Below are positions 10,360 to 22,005 of a stretch of DNA of 64,000 nucleotides, in pieces; position 1 is the stretch's first letter; each line of letters begins with the position of its first letter. The DNA lies in the NCBI RefSeq assembly GCF_000002235.5, contig NW_022145601.1, positions 22,671,389-22,735,388 on the forward strand, written 5' to 3'. The stretch is from Strongylocentrotus purpuratus (taxonomy: Eukaryota > Echinodermata > Echinoidea > Camarodonta > Strongylocentrotidae). The position numbers and the translations under genes were made by a program. The notes under the pieces are model-generated. The model was not told where the DNA came from. It ran no database searches and saw nothing but the letters and a program-made list of their open reading frames with translations.

Positions 10360-11660
10360 TCCATACATCCCCTATTTATTGCAGGAAATATAAAGAAACC
10401 AGTTCAATTTTAACGGCATATTACCGCGGCATAATAACCCGGCATATTAGTCATATAATTATGTAATAGGGAGAAAAAGAGTCATTTAAACCCCGAAATA
10501 GCCTACAACATACTAATAATAGCTCTATCCAGGTGCGGATACATGGGGGAGGGGAGGCGACGGCCCAGAAACCCGGCCAGAAACACGAGTTCGAAGTGGA
10601 CCCAGGGCCCTCACTTATTCGTATATAGGCCAAGGTCCCGCGGTTCAGCTAGCCATTCTCCCGTTTTTCTCCGAGATTTGGGTCGTTTTCTGGTCATAAC
10701 TAGCCCTAATTCGTGTTTTAGGTCTATATGATTGAAACAAAGTGCCGATGATCGCTTTACAACAGGGCGCACAAGTTACAACGTTCAAAAGTATGTCAGG
10801 ACTCAGTTAGCTTCAGGTCCATCTGTCAAATCATCATGCCGTAAGTCACAGGGCCCGCATGGGGGGGGGGGGGCTCGAGCCCCTCCCCCTCTTTTTTGAA
10901 AAAGTATGTTAAAGAGAAGTAGAAAGAAACCAACCAAGGGCAAGGCCCCGGAAAGAACTCATTTTTTTAAACTGCAAAATGCTAACTATAAAAGCGCGGT
11001 TTAGCGAACCAAGTTAGGGAAAAAAAGCGCGAAAAAATAGCAAATGCGAGAAGTAAAGACACGAATGCATCGTCAAGCATGTCGGCAAAGCTTCCGAATT
11101 CTGTAGTTTGTGGATTCACAAAATCAGTAAAAGCCATATCTTAAAAGCCTAATTTGTTCAGGAAATTACACACTTTTATCGCCAGAATCTCGGTAAAAAC
11201 ACTCTATTCAGTTGTATCGGTGCGCAAAAGACGAACTGTCAGTCTAAAAAAAAAAAATTCAATCTGCGCATAATTATATGCAAATTATTTCGATCAAAAT
11301 TAGTCTCATGCACATCGTTTATAAGTGTCACATATGGGTCGTTACTGTTACACTTTATAGACAGATTGGATAAATGTGTAAATCATTAAACTTATAATCT
11401 GACAGTATACGATGCGAAAATGATTCTTCTCCAGCTTTCTGAAACCAACTTGGGAATTACTGACCGCTTTTGCATTATTTGTGCGTAAGATTTGTTTTTT
11501 TCTTATAAGTGCCCCTTTACATCTCCGATGAGTGCATGCCCTTATTCAAATATTAGAAGTGCCCCCTTTAATTCTTTAATAAACGCTCCTTTTCATCTCT
11601 GACAAGTGCCCCCCTTTGACACGTGCGCCTTATCACACAATTAGTGCCATTTTCCTTCTG
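10360..11660. other. No gene; isolated element-end fragments
   Basis: CAGGTGCGGATACATGGGGG at about 10530 resembles a diverged left end of the 8850-type family, and a G run follows CAGGGCCCGCATG near 10848. The remainder (10900-11640) is AT-rich with no recognisable feature. Confidence 0.4.
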
Positions 11661-11879
11661 ATAAATGCACTTTTCCGTTGTTGTTGGGGGGGGGGGGGGG
11701 GGAGGGGGGAGGTGTAGAGGCGTACGATTACCGACAAAACTAGCCACCAATTACCGACAAAAATATTTATGCCAATGTCCCAATGTCTACAAATTTAACC
11801 CTATAGAACCGTGGCCAGGAGCTAAATTATTTTTAAGTCCACCCCCCCCCCCACCCCGCTTCCGCGCAAAGCGGGGAAG

Positions 11880-12295
11880 CTTCGACGTTTCATTAAATTA
11901 TTAGAGAAAGAAGACGATTCGTTGTACTGTTTTCGAACTCTTAATCCTTGTCTGAATTCAGTTTCCCCCACCCCCCCCCCCCCCCATCCGGCGCGAAAGC
12001 CTTGACGTTTCATTAAATTATTAGAGAAAGAAGACGATTCGTTGTATTGTTTTCGACTCTTAATCCTTGTCTGAATGCAGTTTCCCCCTCTCGCGCGAAG
12101 CGCAGAAGCTTTGACGTTTCATTAAATTATTAGAGAAAGAAGATGATTCCTTGTACTGTTTTCGACTCCTAATCCTTGTCTGAATTCGGTTTACCCGCCC
12201 CCTCCTCCCCCCCCCCCCCTCTGGCGCGAAAGCTTTCACGTTTCATTAAATTATTAGAGAAAGAAGATGATTCCTTGTACCAACTCTTAATCATT
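11880..12295 (+). repeat. Tandem array, unit about 107-124 bp, left arm
   Basis: About four units, each with GCTTYGACGTTTCATTAAAT, AGAGAAAGAAGACGATTC, TTGTACTGTTTTCGA, CTTAATCCTTGTCTGAA and a C run. Unit starts are near 11887, 12007, 12114 and 12238. The reverse-complement array is at 18110-18640, and two more units lie at 20085-20240. Confidence 0.85.
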
Positions 12296-12519
12296 GTCTG
12301 AATTTCAAAAAAAAAATATTTCTTTGTCCGATAAAAAATCACCGTCCGTAGGGGAAAACAAATTGCCAGCCGACCATAATAAACCATCTCACCGACTTCA
12401 AACTTCTGCATTGATATATAGTACACGGGGATCGAGCAAGAATACCGACACAGCGGACCCGACACAGCAACATAATTATCTATGCATATTTGTCTTGCTC
12501 CTTTGACATGGCGACTCCA

Positions 12520-12822
12520 TCGAACATCCTCCTCTCTCTTTCTTACTCCCACCCGTCTTCTCTCAGGCTCTTACCCCATCTCTCTCCTCTCTTTCATCCC
12601 CCGTTTCCTTTGTTTCATTTTTATATTTTTTCTTCATTTTTTCCTTTCCCACCCCCCTTTTTTTTCCTTCTTGTTTCCCTTTCTTTCCTCTTCTTCCTCT
12701 TTTTCTTTTTTCTCTTTCTCTCTTCTTTTCTCTTTCCTTTCTTTCCTTTCTTTTCCTTCTCTTTATTTTTTCTTTCCCTTTCCCTCTCATTTTTTCCCTC
12801 CCCCTTTTCTACACTATAGCCT
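12520..12822 (+). repeat. Polypyrimidine tract of about 300 bp
   Basis: Almost pure C/T on the plus strand, mirrored by the polypurine tract 17590-17875 in the opposite arm. The leucine/serine/phenylalanine and lysine/arginine/glutamate ORFs here are composition artefacts. Confidence 0.9.
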
Positions 12823-12839
12823 CTAACCAACCAGGCCAC

Positions 12840-15780
12840 ATCACTAAGCCCAACTTCTTTCCACCACCCTCAAACAATCCTATCCGCTGTTCATAGTTAA
12901 TAAAAACCCTTAAGACGAAGGAGGTATAATATATACTCCTTTATTTACCCTGAACCCCCCCCCCCCCCAAACAACCTCCCATCTCCCTACACTAGCCTCT
13001 AACCAACCAGGCACATCACTAAGCCCAACTTCTTTCCACCACCCTCAAACAATCCTATCCGCTGTTCATAGTTAATAAAAACCCTTAAGACGAAGGAGGT
13101 ATAATATATACTCCTTTATTTACCCTAAACCCCCCCCCCCCAAACAACCTCCCATCTCCCTACACTAGCCTCTAACCAACCAGGCCACATCACTAAGCCC
13201 AACTTCTTTCCACCACCCTCAAACAATCCTATCCGCTGTTCATAGTTAATAAAAACCCTTAAGACGAAGGAGGTACAATATATACTCCTTTATTTCCCCT
13301 GAACCCCCCCCCCCGTGCTCGAACAACCCCCACCTCCCTATACTAGCCCCTAACCATCCAGGCCACATCACTAAGCCCAACTCCTTTCCATCACCCTCAA
13401 ACAATCCTACCCACTGTACATAATTAATAATTCTTTAAACAAAGTAAGTAATATACACTCCTTTAAAACCCTTAAACGCCCTTCCCCCTCCCCCGGCCCC
13501 TCCTCGGCCCCCTCCCACTCCTTTACATTCCATTATTCCTTTATATCCAACTCCTTTATATCCCCATTAACGACTCTCCCCGGCACCTAGTATCCCATTA
13601 TCCCACTCCCTTATATCCCATAAAGGCCCTCCCCCCCCCCCCCCCCCGCTAGCCCCAAGCAAACGAGGCTACATGACTATGCCCTCCCCCTTCCCATCAC
13701 CTTAAACTGATCCTATCCACTGTTCAATATCAATAAAACCCCTGAGAAAGACGAAGGTAATATACACTCCTTTATAGCCAATCGACGCCCCTCTCCGGCA
13801 CCCTCCCCTCTCCCCGGCCCCCTCTCACTCCTTTATATCCGATTAACGCCGCTCCCAGGCACCCCTCCTAGTATCCCAGTATCCCTCTCCCTTATATCCC
13901 ATAAACGCCCTCCCCGCCCCGCCGCCCCCCCTCCCCGCTAGCCCCAAGCAAACGAGGCTACATGACTATGCCCTCCCCCTTCCCATCACCTTAAACTGAT
14001 CCTATCCACTGTTCAATATTAATAAAACCCCTGAGAAAGACGAAGGTAATATACACTCCTTTATAGCCAATCGACGCCCCTCTCCGGCACCCTCCCCTCT
14101 CCCCGGCCCCCTCTCACTCCTTTATATCCGATTAACGCCGCTCCCAGGCACCCCTCCTAGTATCCCAGTATCCCTCTCCCTTATATCCCATAAACGCCCT
14201 CCCCCCCGCCGCCGCCCCCCCCCCCCCCCGCTAGCCCCAAGCAATCGAGGCTACATGACTATGCCCTCTCCCTTCCCATCACCTTAAACTGATCCTATCC
14301 ACTGTTCAATATTAATAAAACCCCTGAGAAAGACGAAGGTAATATACACTCCTTTATAGCCAATTAACGCCCCTTTCCGGCACCCTCCCCCTCCCCGGCC
14401 CCTCCTACTCCTTTATATCCGATTAACGCCCCTCTCCGGCACTCCTCCTAGTATCCCATTATCCCACTCCCGTATATCCCATTAACGTCCCTCTCCGTCT
14501 ACCCCCCCCCCCCCCCCGCTAGCCCCAAACCATCGAGGGTATATGATTATGCCCTCCCCGTTCCCATCACCCTATAACAATCCTATCCACTGTTCAAAAT
14601 GAATAAAACCCCTCAGAGAGACGAAGGTAATATATACCCCTTTATTTCCCCTGAACCACCCCCCCCCCCCCCGCTCCAACAACCCCCATCTCCCTATACT
14701 AGCCCCTAACCATCCATCCCACATCACTAAGCCCAACTCCTTTCCATTACCCTCAAACAATCCTACCCACTGTCCATATTTAATAAAACCCCTTAAAACA
14801 AAGTAGATAATATACGCTCTTTTATATCCCGTTAACGCCCCTCTCAGCCCCCCCCCCCCCCTCCACCCCGGTAGCCTTTGATCATCCAGGATACATGGCC
14901 ATGTCCTCCCTCTTCTCATCACCCTCAAACAATCCTTTCTGCGGTTCATAATTAATTTTAAAAACCTTAAAACGAAATAGGTATAATATATACTCCTTTA
15001 TTTCCCCATTAACCCTCCCCCCCCCCCCCCTCTCCAACAACCCCATCCAGGCTAGCCTCTTTCCATCACCGCTCCTTCACTATGCCCGCCCCTTTCTCAA
15101 CATCCTCAAACAATTCTATACACTGTTCATAGTAAATAAAACCCTTAAGACGAAGGAGGTATAATATATACTCCTTTATTTCCCCTGAACCATCCCCCCC
15201 CCCCCGCTTCAACAACCCCCATCTCCCTATACTAGCCCCTAACCATCCAGACCACATCACTAAGCCCAACTCCTTTCCATCACCCTCAAACAATCCTACC
15301 CACTGTTCATATTTAATAAACCCCTTAAAACAAAGTAGGTAATATATGCTCTTTTATATCCCATTAACGCCCCTCTCAGCCCCCCCCCCCTCCACCCCGG
15401 TAGCCTCTGATCATCCAGGATACATGGCCATGTCCTCCCTCTTCTCATCACCCTCAAACAATCCTTTCTGCGGTTCATAATTAATTTTAAAAACCTTAAA
15501 ACGAAATAGGTATAATATATACTCCTTTATTTCCCCATTAACCCCCCCCCCCCCCTCTCCAACAACCCCCACACCTATATACACTAACCTATAACCATCC
15601 GCTACATCACTAAGCCCACCCCCTTGTCATTATCCTCAAACGATCCTGCCCATTGTTCATAATTAATAAAACCCCGTAATGTACACTCCTTTATATCCCA
15701 TGAACTCCCCCCCCCCCAACCCCTCCTTTTATACCATTTTATCCCCCTCCCTTATATCCCATTAACGCCCCTCTTCCCCC
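12840..15780 (-). repeat. C-rich satellite array of about 15 units with 175-bp and 290-bp unit types
   Basis: The anchor CAAACAATCCTATCC (or close variants) recurs near 12871, 13046, 13220, 13398, 13703, 13991, 14283, 14573, 14754, 14926, 15106, 15286, 15453 and 15636. Spacing is about 174-182 bp in the outer parts and about 290-303 bp in the middle. The long units carry an extra CTCCTTTATATCC...CCCTCCC segment. All units share GACGAAGGAGGTATAATATA (or a variant), CTCCTTTAT, a C run and TAGCC. In reverse complement this is the unit of 5190-6480. Confidence 0.9.
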
Positions 15781-15916
15781 ACCTTTGTAAACGGGAAAGC
15801 ATGCTCGGCCAGCAAATAAAAGAACGGCGGAAATTCAGCGCTATCCACACAATACAACAAGCTTTCTCATTGGTTGTACGACTGTCTAGTAAACAGTAAA
15901 AACACACAGCTGAATT

Positions 15917-16021
15917 ACGTACGCGTGGTTCTGTCATAACGTACGCGTGGTTTTGTCATAACGTACGCGTGGTTCCGTCATAACGTACGCGTGGTTCTGT
16001 CATAACGTACGCGTGGTTCCG
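15917..16021 (+). repeat. CGTACGCGTGG minisatellite, block 2
   Basis: Five clean units of 20-21 bp of ACGTACGCGTGGTTCYGTCATA type. It is followed by 16040-16200 (GACTTTATTCACGTG, CCAGACGTATGG, AGCAGGCGCGTGC), which recurs in reverse complement at 24640-24790 beside block 3. Confidence 0.9.
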
Positions 16022-16029
16022 TCTTGGAG

Positions 16030-16260
16030 TTACACATTTTTTCTATGGAAAGCCGTTGGTGACTTTATTCACGTGCCCCAGACGTATGGAACGCGGCACA
16101 CGTCTGCTAAATTGACCAATCACCGCCTGTTATTTAGCAGGCGCGTGCAAGGTGCGATAGCACACGCCTGTTACTTTATTAGCACACGTGTGCCTTTTTC
16201 CAGACGGATGCTGTTTACTGCGCATGCGTCTGGAATTGATTGACCAATCAGATATCTTGT
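16030..16260 (+). repeat. Flank of the minisatellite, duplicated in reverse at 24640-24790
   Basis: The words CGTGCCCCAGACGTATGG, ATTGACCAATCACCGCC and AGGTGCGATAGCACACGCC occur again on the opposite strand near 24660-24770. The minisatellite and this flank therefore travel together as one repeat. Confidence 0.8.
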
Positions 16261-16579
16261 TTAATATGGAGTTTAATGTGTGTGTACGGTGAGTGCATGC
16301 AGCGCAGACAAGCAAAAATGTGCCTTGCACGTGGTGATCGACGCACGTGGTACTCTTACCGTTCTTAAAAGTATTGACTTTGATTTCTATGTCAGAAAAG
16401 AAGTATAAATTGTAAGAGTACTTCCAATGAGGTTGGAACCTTCTGATGCAAAGAATAGTATGTCAAATTATAAACGAGGTACCGAACTGCTATATGATTA
16501 ACGTTTATCCTCCACCTAGTATTGGAGTTTCTAAATACTATAAAGCTAGTCTAGGGTTGATAAAGAAAAGGTAAGTCTA

Positions 16580-17440
16580 ATATCATGAATGGTAGTTTCC
16601 AGATTTACACTCTATCATTCAGAACCTACTTTAATTGCAAATTAGGTGATATACTATGCAACAGTGCCATTGTGATAATGTGTATGATCCAGTGTAGATA
16701 TAGTGTTGGAACAACAGAGTAGATCTCTCCCCCTCTTCCATCTCTCCCTTATCTCTCTTGGGTCACTCTGTACAGAGGTCAACCTCACTCGTGGTAGGGG
16801 AACCAACACACTCTCTCTTTCTCTCCCTTTCTCCCCCAATATTCTCGTTAATGTTGTGTTGTTGAGCAACACTCTCCATTGGGCTAGGACAGGGGGATTA
16901 GTGATAGGAGGCATGTTTGCTTATCAGATTAGAAGTTGGAAACACTGTGAAGAGTTTGCATTTGCTTGGCACAAGGGATTGTCTGACCATTATTATTTGG
17001 TAGTTTTCAATCGAATAAACCTGCTCATATTTATCCCATAGGCCTAATTATATTTAAGGGTTGATGTTTGGATGTTGATTGGCTTATAATACAACATGTA
17101 TTGCTGTATATTGCACAAGTGGAAGTTATCACATTTCTTAGAGACAATCAATTTAATATTCTTTAGTCTATATTTCTTGTCTTGTATATAGTTTATGATT
17201 ATTCCTTTATATTTCTATGTTATATGTCATATGGGTAGTCGAAGCATAATAATAGTGCAATAATTATAGGTGAATCACATGCAGATTGCAGTATTAATTG
17301 ATAAGTTCGTTTTCCTAAAACGATATTTACACCTGAGATTATGTATGTGTTGTGTGCTGGAGGAATACAACATATTTCTATGTTAGTATTATTATTTCTA
17401 AATCTGAGAGGATAATAGATTAGCGCGTTTAGATGAGATT
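16580..17440 (+). repeat. Dispersed repeat, copy 2 (partner 4370-5190)
   Basis: Collinear with 4370-5190 but with several indels. It is slightly longer because of an insertion around 17050-17160. No coding frame is shared between the two copies, which argues against a protein-coding origin. Confidence 0.8.
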
Positions 17441-17589
17441 GCCTAGGTACAATGAAGGTCTAATTTAAAGTTAGGGTATAACGAATCACCATCAGGGCCG
17501 TCTCCAAGGGGGGGGGGGGGGTGTGGGGGTGCGACACCCCCCCCCCCCCCCCCCCCCCCACCTGTCAGGATATTGTCGGGAAAATTGCG

Positions 17590-17875
17590 CTGCCGTCGGG
17601 AAAAAGAAAAAGGGGGAGGGGAAAAAAAGAGGGAAAGGGAAAGAAAAGAAAAAAAAAAAAAAGAAAGGAAAAGAAAGGAAAGAAAGAAAAATAAAGGAAA
17701 GAAAAGAGAAGAAAGAAAGAGAAAGAGAAAAAGAGGGAGGAGAGGAAAGAAAAGAAAAGAAAGAAAAGAAAGAAAAGAAAAAAAAAGAGTAAAAGGGAAA
17801 GAAAACAAACGGGGGATGAAAGAGAGGAGAAAGAGGGGAGGTAAGAGCCTGAGAGAGGAGCAGTGGGAGTAAAAG
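17590..17875 (+). repeat. Polypurine tract, complement of 12520-12822
   Basis: Nearly pure A/G for about 280 bases. It lies in the right arm of the large inverted-repeat structure and is bordered by a G run and a C run at 17509-17560. Confidence 0.9.
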
Positions 17876-18109
17876 AGAAGGGGGTTGTTGGGTGGAGTCG
17901 TCTCGTCGAGGGAGTAAGAAAGACACGGGTAAATATGTTGCTGTGTCAGGTCAGCTGTGTCGGTATTTTTGCTCGATCCTCGTGTACTATATCAATGCAG
18001 AAGTTTGAAGTCGGTGAGATATGTACTACTATACTTGTATTTTCACTTTCCTATAATATCAGCTAAAGAAATCAGAGGTTTGAAATTTTCGGGGAAATTG
18101 AATTCAAAC

Positions 18110-18640
18110 AAGGTTTAAGAGTCAAAACGGTACGACGAATCGTCTTCCTTTCTCTATACTGTGATGAAACGCCGAAAAATTCCGCCCTTCGCGCGGAAGG
18201 GGAACTTCATTTAGACGAGTCGAGAACGGTACAACGAATCGTCTTTTTTCTCTCATAATTTAAGGAATCGTCAAAGCTTCCGCGCTTCGCGCGAGAGGGG
18301 AAAACTGAATTCAGATGAATAGGGCTTAATAAGAGTCGAAAACGGTACAACGAATCGTCTTCTTTCTCTAATAATTAAATGAAACGTCAAATCTTCAGAA
18401 CTTCGCGCGGGAGGGGGAGAACTGAATTCAGATAAGGATTAAGAGTCGAGAACAGTACACCGAATCGTCTGCTTTTTCTCATCATTTAATGAAACGTCAA
18501 AGCTTCCGCGCTTTGCGCGGGAGGGGAAGAAACTAAATTCAGACAAGGATTAACAGTCGAGAACGGTACAATAAATCGTCTTCTTTTCCTAATAATTTAA
18601 GGAAACGTCTAAGCTTCCGCCCCTCCCTAAAATAAGATCC
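18110..18640 (-). repeat. Tandem array, unit about 105-115 bp, right arm
   Basis: Five units in reverse orientation relative to 11880-12295. Each has AACGGTACAACGAATCGTCTT, TTAATGAAACGTC, GCTTCCGC and a GCGCGGGAGGGG end. Confidence 0.85.
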
Positions 18641-18906
18641 TAGCTCCGTGATAGCTATGAATGCTGACTAAGTTGACGAAATAATTCGTATATTTGTGTC
18701 GTCGTGGAAAATGACCATTTGCGCATATGCAAGTACAATAGATAGTCCATAGGAAAAACAATTTAGCCTTCGGCCCCGGGTTTATAGGGTTAAATTTGTA
18801 GATACTAGGAAATTTAATTTTGTCGGTAATTGGTGGCTAGTTTTGTCGGTAATCGTTGGCCTCTACACCCCCCCCCCCCCCACTGAAAAAGGTCTAGCGA
18901 CGCCCC

Positions 18907-19797
18907 TGATCACCATATTAGGTATAAATATGATGTGTATAAGAACAAAACATATATTACATTATCTGTATGTAAGTGTTTATTCGATTTGTTAATGAAA
19001 CTGCTCTTATAATAATGTAGATGTTAGTTAATAGGAACTCTGTAGGACCATGCATTACGGTTCAAGGCATGCCCACATAGAGAATTTTGTTATGTTAGGG
19101 GTCGGGGCCAAATGCAATGAATTATTAATAATTAATTGCATTTTCTTTGTGTTTTTTTTTTATTTCTGGGGGCGGCGACGTACCCTAGCCCCCGCTGTTT
19201 ACTCGTACCGTACCAAGGGAATACTGCGGGGAGGGTAGACCGAATGGCGTAGCGTGGTCGTAATGATTTTTCTTTTGGGGGGGGGGGGCAGGGGCAGGAT
19301 GATGGGTCGCGTACTTTATTGGGGCACGACTTTTTTCTTTATTTGTCCAGAATTGTACGTTTTCAATAAATGTTTTCTACAAATAATCGAGGCCATATGG
19401 CGACCCCTATCCCCCCCCCCCTTGCGCCTACGCCACAGCCGTGGGGTGTTCCCTATTCATTATTTCGCTTTCTTATTATCATTTTGTTTATTTCTAATTT
19501 AATTTTAATTTAATTGTTTATGAAAAGCGACCCTCAACCCATGTTATGAATAACGACCCTTAAACGCAAACCACCATCCCGGGCCTACCCCCCCCCCCCT
19601 CCCCCATCAGTCTGACCACGTAGTGCAAGTACATATTACCGACAATTTTCGTTCAAGTAGTTCATAGATGGCGTAGCCTGTGTGCGTTTCGCGGGGGGGG
19701 GGTTGGGTGTAACAGCGTTGCCATCTAGGGGCTGATGTATCATGTCCCTAACTCACAGCAAAGGAAGGAATCGACAGAGAGGGGGTTGTATGGACTG
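18907..19797. repeat. Unassigned sequence with a fragment of the SINE-associated repeat at about 19030-19210
   Basis: 19040-19205 contains CATGCATTACGGTTCAAGGCATG, GGGGCCAAATGCAAT and CCCTAGCCCCCGCTG. These occur in related form beside the SINE copies at 27910-28085 and 35700-35810. C/G runs at 19277, 19411, 19590 and 19693 mark further element ends (for example GCGCCTACGCCAC near 19424-19436). No gene is seen. Confidence 0.5.
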
Positions 19798-20242
19798 AAA
19801 GGGCAAGTCCACTTCAAAAATTAATAACAAACCAATCAAACTAAACGTTTGCAAAATAGGATAAATAATAAAGGTTTGGATTTTTAATGACATGAAAAAC
19901 TTTTAAAATCACAAGACAAATTGGCAACTCACTCATGAGTCTGTGACGTCATTCAGGCGCGGATCCAGGATTTCTTAGGGGGGGGGGCCCAAATTTGAAA
20001 TCATGCGACCAAAATATTGGTACGTAATGGTGACCAGCAGTGACGTAATGGGGGGTGGGTACAGGGACGGGCGAGCTTCCCCCTCCCTCCTCCATGAAGC
20101 GCGGAAGCTTTTACGTTTCAATAAATTATTAGAGATAGAAGACGATTCGTTGTACCGTTCTCGTCTCTTAATCCTCGTCTAAATTCAGCCCCCCCCCCCC
20201 CCTCCTCCTGCGCGAAGCGCGGAAGCTTTTACGTTTCATTAA

Positions 20243-20771
20243 AGGTACTATGTCCCATTTGCAGGCCAAAAAAATGAAAAAGTTAAATTCCAATTGCATT
20301 TGAAAGATAATACTAATTTAGAACTTCCCTAAATAAGGTGGGGCTTGAAAATGTCTTTAAGTGGGAAAATAACGACTATTAGTTGTAAAATCGACTTTAG
20401 GGCTATAGAGCCCAAAAGTAAAAGTCTTGATTTTCAGACAATTGTACCGAATGGTCATACGTTTTATGCTGCGCAAAGATTCAATCAGTTTAATCTTGGC
20501 CATCTAAAGAAGTGGGTTATTGATGTAGACAATGCTCATGTACCCTTCACAACTCTTTTCATGTATGTTATTACCAAAGAGGGAAAAAGCCAGTCAGTCA
20601 CTCAATAGTGTCTGACAGTGAAGTCCAGCAAGTAAACAGGTTTCCTTGCATAATTTGAATATGAGGACACTGCTAACATTAAATTTCACAGATAGGACAT
20701 ACATGACATATTCATAATTCCTGCAAAGTTCTACAGAATTTGAGGTTGGCTGCAAAAGGGACATAGTACCT
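20243..20771. mobile_element. TTAA-flanked MITE (AGGTACTATGTCCC TIR), 529 bp
   Basis: It begins AGGTACTATGTCCCATTTGC and ends with the complement GCAAAAGGGACATAGTACCT. The TIR is about 22 bp with one mismatch. TTAA flanks both ends (20239-20242 and 20772-20775). Removing it rejoins the interrupted tandem unit (CGTTTCATTAA | ATCATTATAGAAAGAAG) in line with other copies. TTAA targets are typical of piggyBac and Kolobok transposases (family knowledge); the AGG-type end favours Kolobok-like, which is an inference. An 87-codon ORF at 20345-20608 has no recognisable domain and is probably fortuitous. Confidence 0.85.
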
Positions 20772-21534
20772 TTAAATCATTATAGAAAGAAGACGATTCG
20801 TTGTACCGTTCTCGAATCTGATTTTAATCCTTCGAAAATCTTCTTTGTCTGCTTCTTTTTCTTCCTTTGTCCTCTTCCTTTGCTCTCCTCTCTCTTATTT
20901 TGTTTTTGTTTTTTGGGGCCAGCGTTTAAGGGAGGACCGCCCCCACTGCCCCACCCCGGCCCCGGAAGCTCAGGGGTTTAAGGCAATGAATCACCGTCAG
21001 ATGAGTATCTAAGGGCCCGCCTTAGGGCCCTAGGTGGAATCCAGGGGGCAAAGCCCCCGAAAGCTTAGGGGTTTTATAGGCATTTAATCACGGTCAGATG
21101 AGCATATTTTGATACCTCATTATTTTGTGCCACTGGCAGTTAACCATTATTTCTTTCTTGCTCTCTTTCTTTCTATTTCTCTTTAATATACTTTTTTGTT
21201 AATTGTGTGTGTGTGTGGGGGGGGGGGGGGGGAGGTTCGAGGCTCCCGATCCCCGCCGTTCCGCGCGCCCTGATATGTAGGCACCTCAAGAAGCATATTT
21301 CTTGCCTGGCTGTAAATTTAGGAATTTGTCATTTTCCAACAAACGCATACAAAAATATAGGTAATTTACTAAAAAAATGAGGACAAATCTCGGAAAAATT
21401 ATGTCATTTTAGCATTATTTGTAAACCACCGCTATGGAATTAGAAATAAACCACGTTTGAATTTTATTTCCCCCAAGCCGCCCCCGCCTCCCTATCAGTA
21501 CACCAGAGCCCCCCCCCCCCTTCCGTTACACCTT

Positions 21535-22005
21535 GTTGGCGGGAAAAAATCGCAACTGATCTCCCCTACCTTTCTTCTTTCTCTTTTTTCTCTTTCACTT
21601 TCTCTCCTCTTTACCTTTCCCTTCCCTTCCTTTTCTCTCTTATAGGTTGACCGGGGGGGGGGGCAAGGGTCTTTCGGCCCCCATTCCGCTCCGCACGCTG
21701 TTGGCGGGATTAACAGCAACTTCCCTTCTTTTCACCCTTTTATTTTCTTCTTCCTCTTTTTTGTTCCCTTTTAGCTCTCCTCTTTCCCTTTTCCTTCCTT
21801 CTCTCTATCTCTCTCTTTTTTTTTGGGGGGGGGGGGGGAGGGGGAACAGCCTGGGAGGCAAGGCCCTTTCAACCCCGATCTCTTCCTCCCCCTTTTCTTT
21901 TCTTCTTCCTCTTCTTTCTTTCCCTTTCTCTCCTCTTTCCCTTCTTTTCCTTCTCTCTCTCTCTCTCTCTGCGGGGGGGGGGGGGGGGGGGGCAAGGACC
22001 GCTCG
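21535..22005 (+). repeat. Polypyrimidine/G-run modules with TTGGCGGGAAAAATCGC cores
   Basis: The modules have the order TTGGCGGGAAAAAATCGCAA, CTGATC, 80-100 bp of C/T, a G run, GCAAGGSCCTTTC, and a C run. Cores sit at about 21535 and 21700 here, 23897, 24055 and 24189 to the right, and in reverse at about 9165, 9300 and 9470. The period is near 165 bp where consecutive. Confidence 0.7.

Larger units (their letters stand above)
11664..18900. mobile_element. Giant inverted-repeat (foldback) structure of about 7.2 kb
   Basis: Left arm about 11690-12820 and right arm about 17490-18875 are reverse complements in the same order of blocks. First, GATTACCGACAAAACTAGCC and CTACAAATTTAACCCTATA (11727-11815 and 18780-18855 reversed). 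Second, arrays of the GACGTTTCATTAAATTATTA unit (11885-12290 and 18110-18625 reversed). Third, a block with TCACCGACTTCAAACTTCTG (12390-12520 and 17885-18025 reversed). Fourth, polypyrimidine versus polypurine (12520-12820 and 17590-17870). The centre holds a C-rich satellite, the CGTACGCG minisatellite and the 16580-17440 repeat. The right side ends near CGACGCCCCTG (18896-18906); the left terminus is less clear. No transposase gene is visible. Confidence 0.75.

Noticed and set aside
12482..12840. Leucine/serine/phenylalanine-rich ORFs on both strands
   Set aside because: Simple polypyrimidine sequence; an artefact of composition, mirrored at 17443-17926.
14572..15478. Repeated minus-strand ORFs (GWLGASIGRWGLL-type)
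   Set aside because: They arise from the C-rich satellite units and recur only because the unit recurs. The frame is lost between units of different C-run length.
20345..20608. 87-codon ORF as a gene
   Set aside because: It lies wholly inside a 529-bp TTAA-type MITE, has no recognised domain, and is far too short for a transposase.
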